64,000 nucleotides of DNA from Epiperipatus broadwayi. Its lineage: Eukaryota > Onychophora > Udeonychophora > Euonychophora > Peripatidae. A program made the position numbers and the translations under genes. Under the pieces are notes generated by a model. The model was given only the letters and a program-made list of their open reading frames with translations. It was not told the origin of the DNA and did no database searches. Shown here in pieces: positions 51,010-62,520 of this stretch (its first letter is position 1; the number at the start of each line of letters is the position of its first letter). Location: contig JAQFVV010000182.1 of NCBI GenBank assembly GCA_028023455.1, forward strand, positions 1,552,001-1,616,000, written 5' to 3'.

Positions 51010-51690
51010 TAATAAAGGCAACCAGATTGGATGAAGTCAAATTAGGATTTATGATTTATGAAAGAAATATCAATATTAATTATGATGGTGATATCACATT
51101 TTTAGTTGAAAATATGAAAGATCAAGACTTTTATTAGGAAAGTTAAAGTTGCTAATTGAAATAATGGGATTCCATTTAAATGCAAAGAAGCTAAAGCTTA
51201 TAATAACAAAGTCATCAGCTGACTTCAAAAATTATTAATGAAGATATAGAAGTGTTTGCCAGGTTTTGCTCCTGGGGGTGGTCAGCATTTTTAGTATAAA
51301 AGCCAAAAATTAATCACAGTTTTATACTAATCAGGGCTATAATGAAAATTTTTAAAAAGATTTGCGTATTTAGAGACATATTTTTAAAAATGATTATAAT
51401 TGTTCAGGATTGGTATTTTAAGCTATTATTCCATTTGATGTTTTAAAAGACCGAGGGGGGGGAAAAATGGGGGGGGAAATTAATTGCAGTGGATTGGCAA
51501 AGAATGTTGAGAGTATCATGGGCAGTACTGAAAATGAATAAATAAATATAATCCAAATTCTTGCTTGAAACACAAATGACCTCAATAAAATTGTTCTATA
51601 TTGATCTTGTCATGAGACTAATTTATTAGAAACATGTATGATGTTTAGAAATGGGGGTGGTGAAGAAAGAGGTGACCAGAAATAAAGTGA
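51010..51690 (+). pseudogene. LINE reverse transcriptase fragment, palm to C-terminus
   Basis: Plus-strand reading across frameshifts gives INYDGDITFLVENMKD (motif C, usually LRYADDTVLLAENxxD), LLGKLKLLIEIMGFHLNAKK (usually xKxxSEKxGLxLNxKKTK) and the Ser-rich block after it. Near 51500-51620 it gives RMLRVSWAV, SKFLLETQMTSIK and VMRLIY, matching RRMLRISWxDxxxNxxIL and GHxMR. YADD has become YDGD. It belongs to the endonuclease-RT LINE type of element A at 18.4-21.3 kb but in opposite orientation. The interval 51455-51476 carries two 8-G runs inserted between these blocks. Confidence 0.7.
51455..51476. repeat. paired poly-G tracts
   Basis: G8 at 51455-51462 and G8 at 51469-51476 separated by AAAAAT, inside the decayed LINE. 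Confidence 0.85.
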
Positions 51691-52859
51691 TGAATTCACT
51701 CTTCACAATAATAAATATATATTAGAGCTGTTCATATGATCATCAGAAGTCATATTCATCTTGACAAACATAAATAAAAATATTATTAAAACATTTTAAC
51801 TTCACTTATAATTTGGATTTCCATTTTACTTAATTTAAAAGCTCTTTGTTGCCATAACAAATTCAAATAGTTTAATTTTTTTGAAGTTTTCTTATATAGT
51901 GATTATATAGAGTGTGCTAAATTTTATTTTTTAAGAATCAACTAAAAAGAAAAACCAAGAATTCAAAATAATATAAAGAGCCTATTAAGATTTTTGAATA
52001 AATTATATTAAATTATGAAAATGTTGAATTTTAAGTTATTAAAATTCCTACATAATTTTAAAAGTGATTTTTGTTAAAATTGTATTCTAGTGCCTATGTA
52101 TTTCACTAGCTCTCAGATGGGAAATATTTGTAATAACAGTAATATCAACTACTTGGAATTTGTTTGAATTTTTCAGATATAAAGCTTTTTCAACTCTGAT
52201 ATCATATAATTCTAAATTTTTCCTGCTTTTAACAGAATCAAAGTAAGGAAATGAATTGATTAAAATTCTGCTCCAAAATAGATAAAAATTCTATTATTAT
52301 TATTTCAGCTTCTTTATGTCACTAATTATATCAAAACAATATGAAAATAACAAGACATCAAAAATTTCACATTAAACATCTATATTAATCGTAGTAACTT
52401 TTGTGATTTTTTTATGTTGTTATGATTTTTTGTATGATGTTTATTTCATGATTGTATCTGTATAACTTTTATAAAAATTTTGTACATCACCCATGTTTTC
52501 ATCTATCCATTTATTCACTCTCTCTTAATTGAAGTTTATTGTAAAAATATGAATTCTCAAATTGTCAACCAATTAGTATTAATAATTTAAATATGTTTAA
52601 ATGTTTAATTTCTGTTTCACCAATTATAAATGACTTGTAAAACTCTTAGTTGGTGATAATAGTAAGATGTGTACGCATGCAATAGTCACTGGCATGTGTA
52701 AAGACAATTTATTATAGTCTTTAAAAGTCAAAATATTTCAATTGTTTTTTCTTTATTTTTTAATAAATTCACCTTATGTCTTCATTTACAAAACCATGCT
52801 TCTTGGAAAAATAAAAAAAACTTCAAGATAAATAAGCAAATGATTAATTACTTTTTTTT
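51691..52859. other. AT-rich DNA, nothing recognised
   Basis: No supported frame. The 5' part of the hAT transposase or its promoter may lie at its right end but nothing identifies it. Confidence 0.45.
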
Positions 52860-54080
52860 TAAAGTGAAAATTAGGCCAACATGTTTGATATATTCCAAAT
52901 CTCTTTCCATATTTGAAGAATTTAATGTTAAGTACTATTACACTGCTAAACATTTTGTGTAGCTTAAAATTGAAATGCTAAATTATAGTCTATAAATTGT
53001 TATTACTAAAAGGAGAGGGGGATTAGAGAAATTGTTCACACAAGCTATATTATTAAAGAAATTTTTTTTTAATATTCTGAAATTTATTCTGTTAGTGAAT
53101 ATGGGGGAAAAATATTTTCTGGAAATTGCTAAAATTTTGTGCCTAGAAAAGAAAGTTTGAAAGCATTAGCTTGCCTTGCAGAACAATAAAACAAGTTGAA
53201 CCAATTTCACTTGATATAAAGGTAAACTACAGAAAAATCTTCTGGATTTAGTTCACTTTCACTGACTATTGATAAAGTATCAAATGAGACTCTCAGCTGG
53301 TAATTTTTATATGCAATGATAAAACTTTTAGCATTACTAAAATATCACTAGTAGAAATGACATCTTTGAAGAAATAAAGAAAGTAATAACAAAATTAAAT
53401 TTCTTCCTTAAAAGGTTAGTTGTTGTATCAGATACAGAGTCCTGATATTTCTAAATTTAAATTAGAATTTGACTTTGCAAAATTTCATTGAATAATCCAT
53501 CAGAGAAAGTTTATATACTAAGTCAGTAAAATTTGAAAACTTTTATGTTATTTCAAGTATCAATTTTATAAAATCTTGAACATTTACAGTTTAAGGAATT
53601 ATTAGAAATTGAGTTACGAGTACGGAAATCTAGCATTTTATTGAGCAAGTTTATGAGTTAAGCTTCAACATTTTTATAAATTCAGAGAAGAAATAGGCAG
53701 TTTTATGGAAATGAATGGTATATTTGTCCTCAAGTGAATTAGTAAACTTGCATTTCTTGGAGACAATATCATCCATTTAAATAATGTTAATTTAAAATTG
53801 TAAAATAAAAAAATTGGTTAATTCATGAAATATGTACTCATGTCAAAAATTTTGAAATGAACCTTCAAGTTTGGGGAATTCAATTCAACATTGGTAAGGC
53901 ATATTATTTTCCACAAGAAATTTAGATACATTAGGTATATTGATGAATTAATTGATTTGAAAAATGAAATGAATTTTAGAATTCAGTTCATTTTCCTAAT
54001 CTAAAGAAGCCAGTTTTAGTCTTTTTGAAAATTCATTTAAAGCTTGTTTTATTAATTTTTCCTTTTTGTTTAGGATTTTT
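52860..54080 (+). pseudogene. hAT transposase pseudogene (BED finger, DDE-fold and C-terminal regions)
   Basis: Plus-strand reading starts with RPTCLIYSKSLSIFEEFNVK and YYYTAKHF. This is the hAT zinc finger (CLxCxKxxxxxKEYNLxRHYxTKH) in which the second Cys and first His are Tyr. Then follow ILCLEKKV, ISLPCRTIKQV, and DSQLVIFICNDKTFSITK, at the place of DxSDTAQLxIFIRGVD. Next are LKRLVVVSDTES (usually KLVGVTTDGAPAM), REEIGSFMEMNGI-like residues, and LHFLETISSI. Last is FEMNLQVWGIQFNIGK...YFPQE, as in VKAFxxKLxLWExQLxxGNxxHFP. The order fits the GTF2IRD2/ZBED-like hAT group of about 600 residues. Many stops and shifts prove decay. Terminal repeats were not found; the C-terminal end runs up to the palindrome at 54121. 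Confidence 0.8.
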
Positions 54081-54120
54081 TGTGTGTGTATATGTGTGTG
54101 CTTTACTAAATAGGTTTTAT

Positions 54121-54469
54121 TTATAAACAATGAGGATTGCCAATTCCTCTACAAGCTTTGTGATAAATGCTTAGCCAGAGCCAGCATTTAAAATATCTCT
54201 GTCAGGAGCCTCTCCCCAAACCCCTGACCATGGTTTCATGCTTTGGCACTCCTCTCAGAGCCAGCATTTAAAATATCTCTGTCAGGAGCCTCTCCCCAAA
54301 CCCCTGACCATGGTTTCATGCTTTGGCACTCCTCTGAGGAGTGCCAAAGCATGAAACCATGGTCAGGGGTTTGGGGAGAGGCTCCTGACAGAGATATTTT
54401 AAATGCTGGCTCTGGCTAAGCATTTATCACAAAGCTTGTAGAGGAATTGGCAATCCTCATTGTTTATAA
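54121..54469. repeat. perfect palindrome with 134-bp arms and an 80-bp tandem duplication
   Basis: Left arm 54121-54254 and right arm 54336-54469 are exact reverse complements as far as I can read. Between them lies an extra exact 80-bp copy: 54176-54255 is repeated at 54256-54335. The axis for the nearer copy is at T54335, so the inner duplicate pairs with no loop. The sequence is close to half G+C, unlike its surroundings. TAGGTTTTATTTA stands just outside on both sides (54111-54123, overlapping the left arm by three bases, and 54524-54536), a possible 13-bp target duplication that would include about 54 bp of extra right-hand sequence. No identity was found for the unit. Confidence 0.9.
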
Positions 54470-54539
54470 CTTACAAGCTTAAGAGATAGGGTCATGTGAT
54501 CTATGACTCTTATTTTGACTATTTAGGTTTTATTTATTT

Positions 54540-56455
54540 CTTTTATAAAAGAAAGAAAATATAAAAAATATGCATATATGTACATAAAAGGATTAAAGCT
54601 TTTAGTATAAAATAGCTTGAAAGAAATTTCAAATTGAAAAACTCAAACTATAAAGTAAAGAACTTATGGAGCAAAAATGGCAAAATAAATCTTTATTGCA
54701 ATTTTATGCAACTGTTTTTAAAAAATACTATCCAAAAATAGTGTTTTTTCTAAATATGTTACCATGTTTGGTAGGTCTAATAAATGTAATCCTCTTACTT
54801 TTTAGTTGACAACCATAAGTTCAAAAGATCAATATTCTCAATGATAATTTATAAATTACAACATCTCAAATATCAGAAAATAGTGAAGATCTTGTAAATG
54901 CTCTAACAGCAACCATCTCATTAAAATTTATAAATAATTTCTATTTTTGTTTGTAAAATAAAAGTTGTATGATAATACATTTGTTTTTGGTATACTGTGA
55001 ACTAAAAATGATATTTGTGAATTTTTTAAAAAAATGACATAGCTTGATTCACAAAGATTATATCTTTATACAGTTCACTGCTCAAAAAAAGATTATTTAT
55101 TTTTGTATTTATTCTAAACAATTTTGATACTGAAAATTTTCTATTATAAATCTATTATTGTTAAGTTATAGCTAAACAATAGTAAAAAGAAGTTTGAATT
55201 AATCATTAATTATTGGAAAGCAAATGCCATAAATACTTTACAAATACTGTCATTAGTAACTATTCACAGATGAGTATGGCCATTCTAATTCTATAAGACA
55301 ACATTTTTCAGAAATCAAAACAAAAGAAAAAAAGATTGGATTCAGTGTTGCTCTGCTTATTAATAGTCACAATTAGTTTTAAAGAGGCTATTGATGACAT
55401 AATAGTCTCATGATAACTGCATCCTATACTGACTTAAATGTTTAAGACTAAGATACCAGTAAAAATAGAAATGGAGAGATTGAGAAAAAAAGATTTTACC
55501 TAGGATTAGATATTGTAATCACCTATATTTCAATACTTCAAAATAATTTGTCAAAGCATGTTTTGCTTGAAATAATTTAGCTAAACCAGAAAAATATTTA
55601 GTCATTTTTGCTAATTATTTAGAAATGTGCAAATAGAATTATTGAAAATATTACTACTTTTGTTTCCATTTTTTATAATTCTAATTAATTATCCATTTCA
55701 CCAATATTTTTTGTAATAGAAACATGATTGAATAATTTTGCAGTGATGAATATAAAAATGATATTGAAAATGTGAAATTGATTCTTATTTGGAAGTTACA
55801 AAAGGAAGAAAATGTTGGAAAAAATAGAAAATTGTATTTTTTGGACTTAAAGTACATTTTCCCCCATATTTTTTTACAATTTTTAATTATGATAATGGGG
55901 TGGTTGCTTACAGATTAACCCAAATCAGTTTTAAGATGGCACTTCTGCATAATGGCTGTGTTCACTTAAACTCTATTGATACATGCATCACAAACTAAAG
56001 AAATTATATAGTCATGGAAAACCTTAGATTTATACAGTATAAGAATAAGTGTATTGAAATTTTAAAGTTATCACCATTTAAGTGAGACTACAACAGAACT
56101 ATAAAAATTCTCTTATCTTTGTGAATAGAATAATCATGATAGATCATATCAGTAGAACAACTGGCCTTGTTCATCATATCAGTTGTTTAAAGTCATTCTT
56201 TCACTCCTACATATTTAATTTAGACTCATAAAATAATCTGTAATGGTTCCCAATAGCAAGTATGATGTATTTATCTATTTAAAATATCACCAGATCATAT
56301 AACTTTGAAAAAATAAGGAGTTTGATAGTTGGTTGAAGGACAGCAAAAGAGAATCAAAATTGTATCATATAGTTTGTTAGCAAATGTCAGAGCCAAAATT
56401 TTCAATCTGCTTTTAGATAAATGGACTGCAGAATGTCCCTGAAACTACATATTTT
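54540..56455. other. AT-rich DNA, nothing recognised
   Basis: Could contain the 3' remainder of the hAT element interrupted at 54.1 kb, but no residues could be matched. Confidence 0.45.
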
Positions 56456-56457
56456 CT

Positions 56458-56960
56458 CATCATCATTATCAACCATTATCAATCCACTGCAGGATGAAGA
56501 TTACTCAAGTTTAATCCATCTTCTCTGATCTTTAGCTTCTCTTCTCCACATCACCCCTGCACACTTTCTTATTTCATCTATCCATCTCACATGTGGTCTC
56601 TTTCATACATTTTTGATCTTTCTTGTTACTCCCAACATATCTCTCTCCATACTTCTTTGAGTAGTCTGAAGTCTCTGTATTGCTCTTCTATTAAGTGTCC
56701 AAGTCTCAGATCCATAAGTAAGAACCTTTTCAAACACATAGGCATATTACCTTTTAGTATCAAGTTATTTCTACCAAAAGCACTCCAACACATAGGCATA
56801 TTTCCTTTTAGTATCAAGTTATTTCTACCAAAAGCACTCCAACCAAGTTTAATTCTATGTTTAATTTCCTCCATTATGTTTCCATCTGTATTAATAATCT
56901 GACCAAGATATTTGTAACTGTTAACTTTTTCTAATTTATCATAATCTTTATTTTCATATT
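56458..56960 (-). pseudogene. RTE-like LINE 3' end with internal deletion and 54-bp duplication
   Basis: It starts with the same 3' end as the copy at 32867 (TTATCAACCATTATCAATCCACTGCAGGAT on the plus strand, with minor changes). It follows that copy closely, but about 150 bp are missing near 56610. A 54-bp unit (56733-56786) is tandemly repeated at 56787-56840, visible in the minus-strand frame 56626-56874 as WSAFGRNNLILKGNMPMC twice. The element is 5'-truncated near 56960, next to an unrelated transposon fragment. Post-palm RT blocks only; not functional. Confidence 0.8.
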
Positions 56961-57210
56961 TTGAGCAAATTGATTCTATCTAAATGTTTTGTCCTTAATT
57001 ACAGTACACTCACTGATAAACATGGGGAGCATTTTCATCAAGACATCAAAGTCATTGAGAAATGTTACAAAGCCAAAGGATATTCTGAAATGTTGGCAAA
57101 TTACTTATGGATTATAAGAAGAGGTGCTCCAAAAATGGAATACAAGAACAAATAAAAAGGCATACTTGAAACATATTGGATACATTTTCTTTATAATAGA
57201 AGAAAATCTC
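56961..57210 (+). pseudogene. fragment of an unassigned transposon protein with HGExFHQDI motif
   Basis: The 64-codon frame contains DKHGEHFHQDIKVIEKCYKA, then GYSEMLANYLWIIRR and GAPKMEYKNK. I recall the pattern HGERFHQDIxxMExRYQGxWxxxMLADYCWxLxRDxPxxxYxRKS from repeated hypothetical proteins in arthropods and molluscs. I take it as part of a DNA-transposon-borne protein, but I cannot name the family. After 57155 the reading goes on in another frame (KAYLKHIGYIFF). TTAATTACAG just before the conserved part could be a splice acceptor. The fragment abuts the truncated 5' end of the RTE copy. Confidence 0.5.
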
Positions 57211-58340
57211 ATTAAACTCGGTCTTTTCTCTTCTATAATTTCCAAACAAGAACCAATCTTGCATTTTCTCTGTCATTTTCATGTTCTGCATCTGAAAATT
57301 AAGTAAAATTACTTAATGATGTCTTCATTACAAAATCTATGCTGAATAATATAATCAAAGATTAGATATTTTAGTTTTGAATATTATTTTGCATTTTCCT
57401 GGATTAGTGTATTTCTCATCCCTTCTTACACACACATATAGCACTTTCATGCTACCATATTAATTTTATTACACAAGCATACTTTATAATTTTTGTTTAT
57501 TACATTGAATATTTTTAATTATGAATAATCTGGACCTATTTATAATGTACTTGACAAGATTTGTTTTAATTTATATGTATGCCATATATTATTTCAATGT
57601 CTACTTTTTTAAACATATGCGTATAGAAGCCACTCATAAATGAGTATAGTTTTTTCTACTCCAAGGAAAGAAAAGAAAAATTGCTCTAGAAGTGAATTTA
57701 GCGATTATATAAACCAATTTGTGAAACACAAATATGTTCACTTATAGAATATTTTCTCTTTTTTGATATTTTAAAATGAGACTACCTTTTAATGACTCTA
57801 GCAGAAAACTTTTCTGAAATATTTCAACACATCTAATTATATCTCTCCAGTGTATTAAATTCTCTACTGTATACTCCCAATGGAAATAGTAGTATACTTC
57901 TGTAGAATGTCTTTAAGGTAATCATTATAACATAAATAATGTCTACATCTCCCATGAAAGCTATGCTCAAATTCACCATAAAACAAATCTTTTAGAAAAT
58001 CTGTTATTGTTCATTCATTTTACATGTCCAAATAATTACCAATAAGTACATGCACATATTTCTTTTTTTTTTATATATTTAATGTTAACTATTATTTATA
58101 TGCTTAATATTTTGATCTACCTATCATTGAGAAACATTAATGAAAATTAGTAGTAGCCTATTTCAGAAACATCTATTGTAAGCTTGAGAAATCAAGTAAC
58201 ACTAGATAGTAATATTATGTCCAAATCTCTATATTAAGGTAGATTTGAAAGATAACATAAAAGTCATGTATTGCTTTGTTTTATGTATACAGTCATGAAA
58301 ACTATGTTATGACTTGCATTCTTGCCTAGTTAGTTAACAA
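57211..58340. other. AT-rich DNA, nothing recognised
   Basis: No supported features. Confidence 0.5.
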
Positions 58341-58354
58341 ACAAATAGAATAAA

Positions 58355-58463
58355 GTCTTGCATTGGTGGTCGAGAGGTCAGTACGACTGCCTTGCACTAG
58401 CAGGCAGTTGCCCGGGTTGTGGGTTCGCATCCCGGCCGATGCTATGAGTCTTAAAAAAAAAAA
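58355..58463 (+). repeat. ultra-short tRNA-Gly-like SINE, copy 3
   Basis: The body 58360-58442 reads GCATTGGTGGTCGAGAGG (box A), then GACTGCCTTGCACTAGCAGG in the anticodon arm, TTGCCCGGGTT, GTGGGTTCGCATCCCG (box B) and GCCGATGC, with acceptor ends GCATTGG and CCGATGC pairing. The 3' tail is TATGAGTCTT followed by A12. ACAAATAGAATAAA flanks it perfectly at 58341-58354 and 58464-58477. It shares with copy 2 the 8-base expansion before the T-arm, so copies 2 and 3 form one subfamily. Total length excluding duplications is 109 bp. Confidence 0.9.
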
Positions 58464-58479
58464 ACAAATAGAATAAATG

Positions 58480-60470
58480 CAAAGCTATCATATTTTACAG
58501 ATATCTATTATAAACCATAGGTTCCCTTCCTGTACATTTGTAATATCACTCTCACTATTGTTGAAAGCTGCTTCATACTAGAATTTTGTTTTATCATTGC
58601 TGCAATAGCACTCATTTACTCAAATATTTTAGGACTTGCTTTTTATGTAAGAATAATTTTGTGATATTGGGTGGTAGATGGTATTTATCACTAACTATTT
58701 TATAAACAAACACTTTCAACTTGCTTGAAAAATCTCTGCTACTTCCATATCATGAATATTTTATTAACCACTGAACACATGGGTTTCTAAAATACTCGGT
58801 TCATTATGAAAATTTTTCAGTGTCATTTAGCACATTTTACTGTGACAGTTCTCTTATCCTCATACCCATTTGAATATAACTGCAATGACCATATAAATCT
58901 GAATTCTCAGATTAACTTTTAAAAACTCATCATGAAGCCCAAAAGTTGAGTGATTGAAATCTTTTGAATAAGGAGGTTATCAGAAAGACTAAACAATGTT
59001 TTGTGCTTATTAAATAGCTTACAAAATGTCCAGCACATTTCACTTGATACCTGAATCATTTGCAGTGATGTACTGTTTATTGACTACATCAGTATACTTT
59101 ATAAAGAAAACAATAGATATGTATTCCTATAATGTAAAGATCTTGTTAAAGTTTATGTTACAATTTTGAAATTGAGATGTTACAATGGTGTAAAAAAGAT
59201 GGTAATTTATCATTGATGATCATGAGTTAGAGTTTGATTGAAATATTCTCTTGCTTAGGTAATCAAACTGTCTTCTAGAAGTAAATTTAGCGTAAGGTGA
59301 GAGTGAAAAGGTTTTTAGATAAACTATTTTATTTACTATTTATTTCTATACATTTTCAACTAATAATTGTAACACATTGTTCATGATAATCTCACTTTAA
59401 AAAGTTATAAATCTCATCAATATTATAAAACTATATAATGACAATTACATTGATAATATTTTAGGGTTAAAATATAGGTTTTCAGTACATGTTAGTGTGA
59501 TTTTTCAATAAAATTGTTTTTCATTCTCTGTTCGATAAATTGAACAAAAAGTTCATGTATGTGTGTTATATTATTGTTTCTCTTGAAAAAATTGAGTTAA
59601 TTATCCAGAAAAAGTGTTTTTTGTTCGTTTGTTTATTTATATTGGACTTGATTTACAATATTCAGTCAAGCGTATTTGTTGGATGTACTGCATATATTTT
59701 ATTTAATACCTGTTTTCTACTTGGGAATTTAGGAAGGAAAGCTATAAAATTCAACTTCCGTATTTAGAAAGTATGCCAGTTTAACAGCAGTTCATTATTT
59801 CAAAGTCTGTGGACTTCAAGAAGAATTTTTTTCCATATGTTATTTTTGTAAGTATAGTATATTTTAAATATAAATTGATGCTTGATAGTTTTTTTTTTAT
59901 TATTATTATATTCGCCAAAATGATGTGCAATTTTTAAAAATAAAGATAAAACATAAATATAATATAATTTTATATTTCATGATATCTTTTGTTTTGTTTT
60001 TTTAAATAAAAACCTATTTACATATATTTTGTTTATATTTACAGTGGGCATTTAGTGATAATAAAAAATTATATTGATTTTACAAGTTGTTGATTGTCCG
60101 TCCTGTTGTGAAAGATAATTATATGCATGTGTACTCTGTCTATATCTATACACCCACTCTTACTCGCAATTTATGAATGGTCATTAATTTTATGCAACAC
60201 AATATCTAATCTACCTTTTTTGTATGTGTACCATAAATCAAATTTGTAAAAAAAGTTTTTCATTGTTTTGGTCCAGGGCGATCTGTTTGTAGAATGAATT
60301 AAATATCATGTGAGCGATGATAATTGGTAAATTGTTTATATATATGAGATAATAATTGGATTCAAATTTGTAGTTATTCAACATTTATCGAATATTTCTC
60401 TGTACATTAAATATCATTAAATACCGACTAAAGCTATACTAGCAATTAAAAAATAAAACAGAAATTCATA
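58480..60470. other. AT-rich DNA, no supported gene
   Basis: On the minus strand 58500-58920 reads as a run of codons with modest interruptions (for example VAEIFQAS, SESDITNVQ), possibly old transposase, but no family could be assigned. The frame 59540-59767 is AT-driven. Confidence 0.4.
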
Positions 60471-61090
60471 TAACGCTACAATATTAGCCAAAACAAATTT
60501 TTTACTAAAATTCTTCCAAACCATGGTATTTATCTATTAATAGGTCTATTTGTTAATAGATGAAATTATGGTTGTGGAAGAATTTTATACGCCTTGGATA
60601 GTTGGATGTAAAATGCTAATTCAATTGCCACAACCAAATAAGCTCCCTATTCATATATCTAATCAAAGAAATTAAAAAACGAGATGAGCTCTTCTCCACA
60701 ATCAAAACTTTCAATGCTACATGGTCTCTCGTTTCAACAACGTAATTGACTGCAATAGTAGTTAACACACATGCTATCTCATCCCCTAAACAAATTAAGT
60801 TATGCTTAAATCACTAAACCCAATAATGCTTCCACCCATTAAAACTTTGATACATCTAATTCATACTATCAAAGCAATTTTGACCATTCTGCATCCTTGT
60901 ATTTCTTACAACAATTTAAACGCATGTAATAGAAGAACATTCATTATTAGCAAATCATCTATAACAACATTAACCTCTTCTCTTTATATCATCTGATTTT
61001 CTTGTTCTTGTTCAATAATGTAACATACCTTCTGAATAAATTAAGTTTTGAAATGAAAATTTTGTTGTTTTGGCTAATATTGTAGTGTTA
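60471..61090. mobile_element. 620-bp element with 26-bp terminal inverted repeats
   Basis: The left end 60471-60496 and right end 61065-61090 are reverse complements at 25 of 26 bases (start TAACGCTACAATATTAGCC, other end reading TAACACTACAATATTAGCC). Just inside the left end is a second hairpin at about 60507-60588 with stem strings AAAATTCTTCCA, ACCAT and CTATTAATA. No clear target duplication is visible beyond TA. The interior is GC-richer than the flanks and holds a 64-codon frame (60802-60996) with no recognisable domain. The shape is that of a non-autonomous DNA transposon; the superfamily is unknown. Confidence 0.75.
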
Positions 61091-61465
61091 AACAAATTTC
61101 TATTTTATTAAATATTATAATAGTGTGTATAGATAGATAAAAAGGAGAGAGAAGAAATTAATTTTTAGAATGCAGTAAATAATAATTACTTTCTAATAGG
61201 TCTTTATATATATGCCTATGAATTTTATACATATAATTAGATATATACATTAAACAGAAATTAAGATTATTGGAAAATTGTGTAAATTAGCTGCTTTTTT
61301 TTCAGTGTATGTTTTCATTAGTATTCATACATGTTACATTAATCTTATATATGCTGTAAGTTTGTATATTTTGGAAGTAACTTTCCCAACTAGTGTTCAA
61401 TATATGTTCAGATTATTAAATAAGATAGTGTCTTATATGTGTAGTAGTAGAGTATCAGACTAAAG
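61091..61465. other. AT-rich DNA, nothing recognised
   Basis: No supported features; the frame 61278-61463 ends at the left hAT-like terminus. Confidence 0.5.
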
Positions 61466-62520
61466 CAGGGATGGAGAATCTCCAGCTCATAAGCCAAGTC
61501 TGGTTCTCAAAAGTTCTCAATTGGACCTCCAGACATTTTCATAAATATATATAAACTGGACACATATAAAACTTCTACTTAAAATGTACATAGTGCCATG
61601 CAAATATACATGCAAATTTTGAATTAAGAGTTAAGTAAAACAAAATATTTTCTCAACTACATCATATTCTCTCTCCAACCTTTATTATAATTCTACTTCA
61701 TTCTGTCACAAGTGCAATATTCCAAAAAATTATATTGTGTGGTCTATCTGACTACGGATTTAGTCTATGATGCTGAGAGCATTTTCTTCATTTTTATAAT
61801 GATTTTTACAGACAAACATAACTAGAAAAAATAAAAGTTGAATTTTACTTAATTTTATTATTATTATTTTGAATTTTTTTTTTTTTATTAGGATGACCAC
61901 AGGAGCAAGATAAGAAAAATTGACACAGAAAATCATACATTCGAAAAGAACACATTATTAAGGGACACTATTTATCAAACATTCTGACTACAATTAAATT
62001 ATTTGGGGGGGGGGGGGTATTAAAATAAAAACTTGAAAAGGAACTTAATCAAGTAGTTGATGGGTTTTATAAAAAGTACAAACAAATCAGAACATTCTGT
62101 GAGAGCAAGTTATTTTTTAAAAAAGGCAGAAAATTTGAAACCATTTTCTTAAGTTGAGTTTATATAAGATTGCATCATAGCTGCTGTAGAATTAACCTGT
62201 TCAGAACATTAAAAAAAAGTTAATATATCACAAAGATAGATTCAAGAAAATCAGAAAAATTGTAATTAAATGTGAAACAGTCATTATTATATTACTTTAT
62301 TTTTAATTCACAAAAACAATATAGTCCTCATTTAAATGGGGAATGTTGAAATTGCCCTGCCAGTTGAAAAGTTTGCCCATCTTTAATGATTAGAGGTAAA
62401 ATTAATTAAAATTTTTTATCAAATATATATAGGTTAATTTTTAAGTCCATAATTTTGTGTGGCCCACAAATGAGATTATAAATATCCAAATGGCTCTTCG
62501 CAAAAAAAGTTCCCCATAAG
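61466..62520. mobile_element. degenerate hAT-like region, possibly two nested elements
   Basis: CAGGGATGGAGAATCTCCAG at 61466 looks like a hAT left end, followed by a TGGTTCTCAAAAG subterminal part. Two right-end-like blocks follow: GAAAAGTTTGCCCATC near 62366, and GTGGCCCACAAATGAG...AATGGCTCTTCGC...AAAGTTCCCCAT at 62459-62516. Neither has a readable 8-bp duplication. A 13-G run is at 62005-62017. No transposase frame. Confidence 0.4.
62005..62017. repeat. poly-G tract
   Basis: A run of 13 G inside the degenerate hAT-like region. Confidence 0.9.

Noticed and set aside
58500-58920. Possible minus-strand transposase relic
   Set aside because: Few stops in places but no alignable motif; could not assign a family.
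59540-59767. 75-codon hydrophobic frame
   Set aside because: Hydrophobic residues come from T-rich codons; no signal peptide organisation or neighbour supports a membrane protein.
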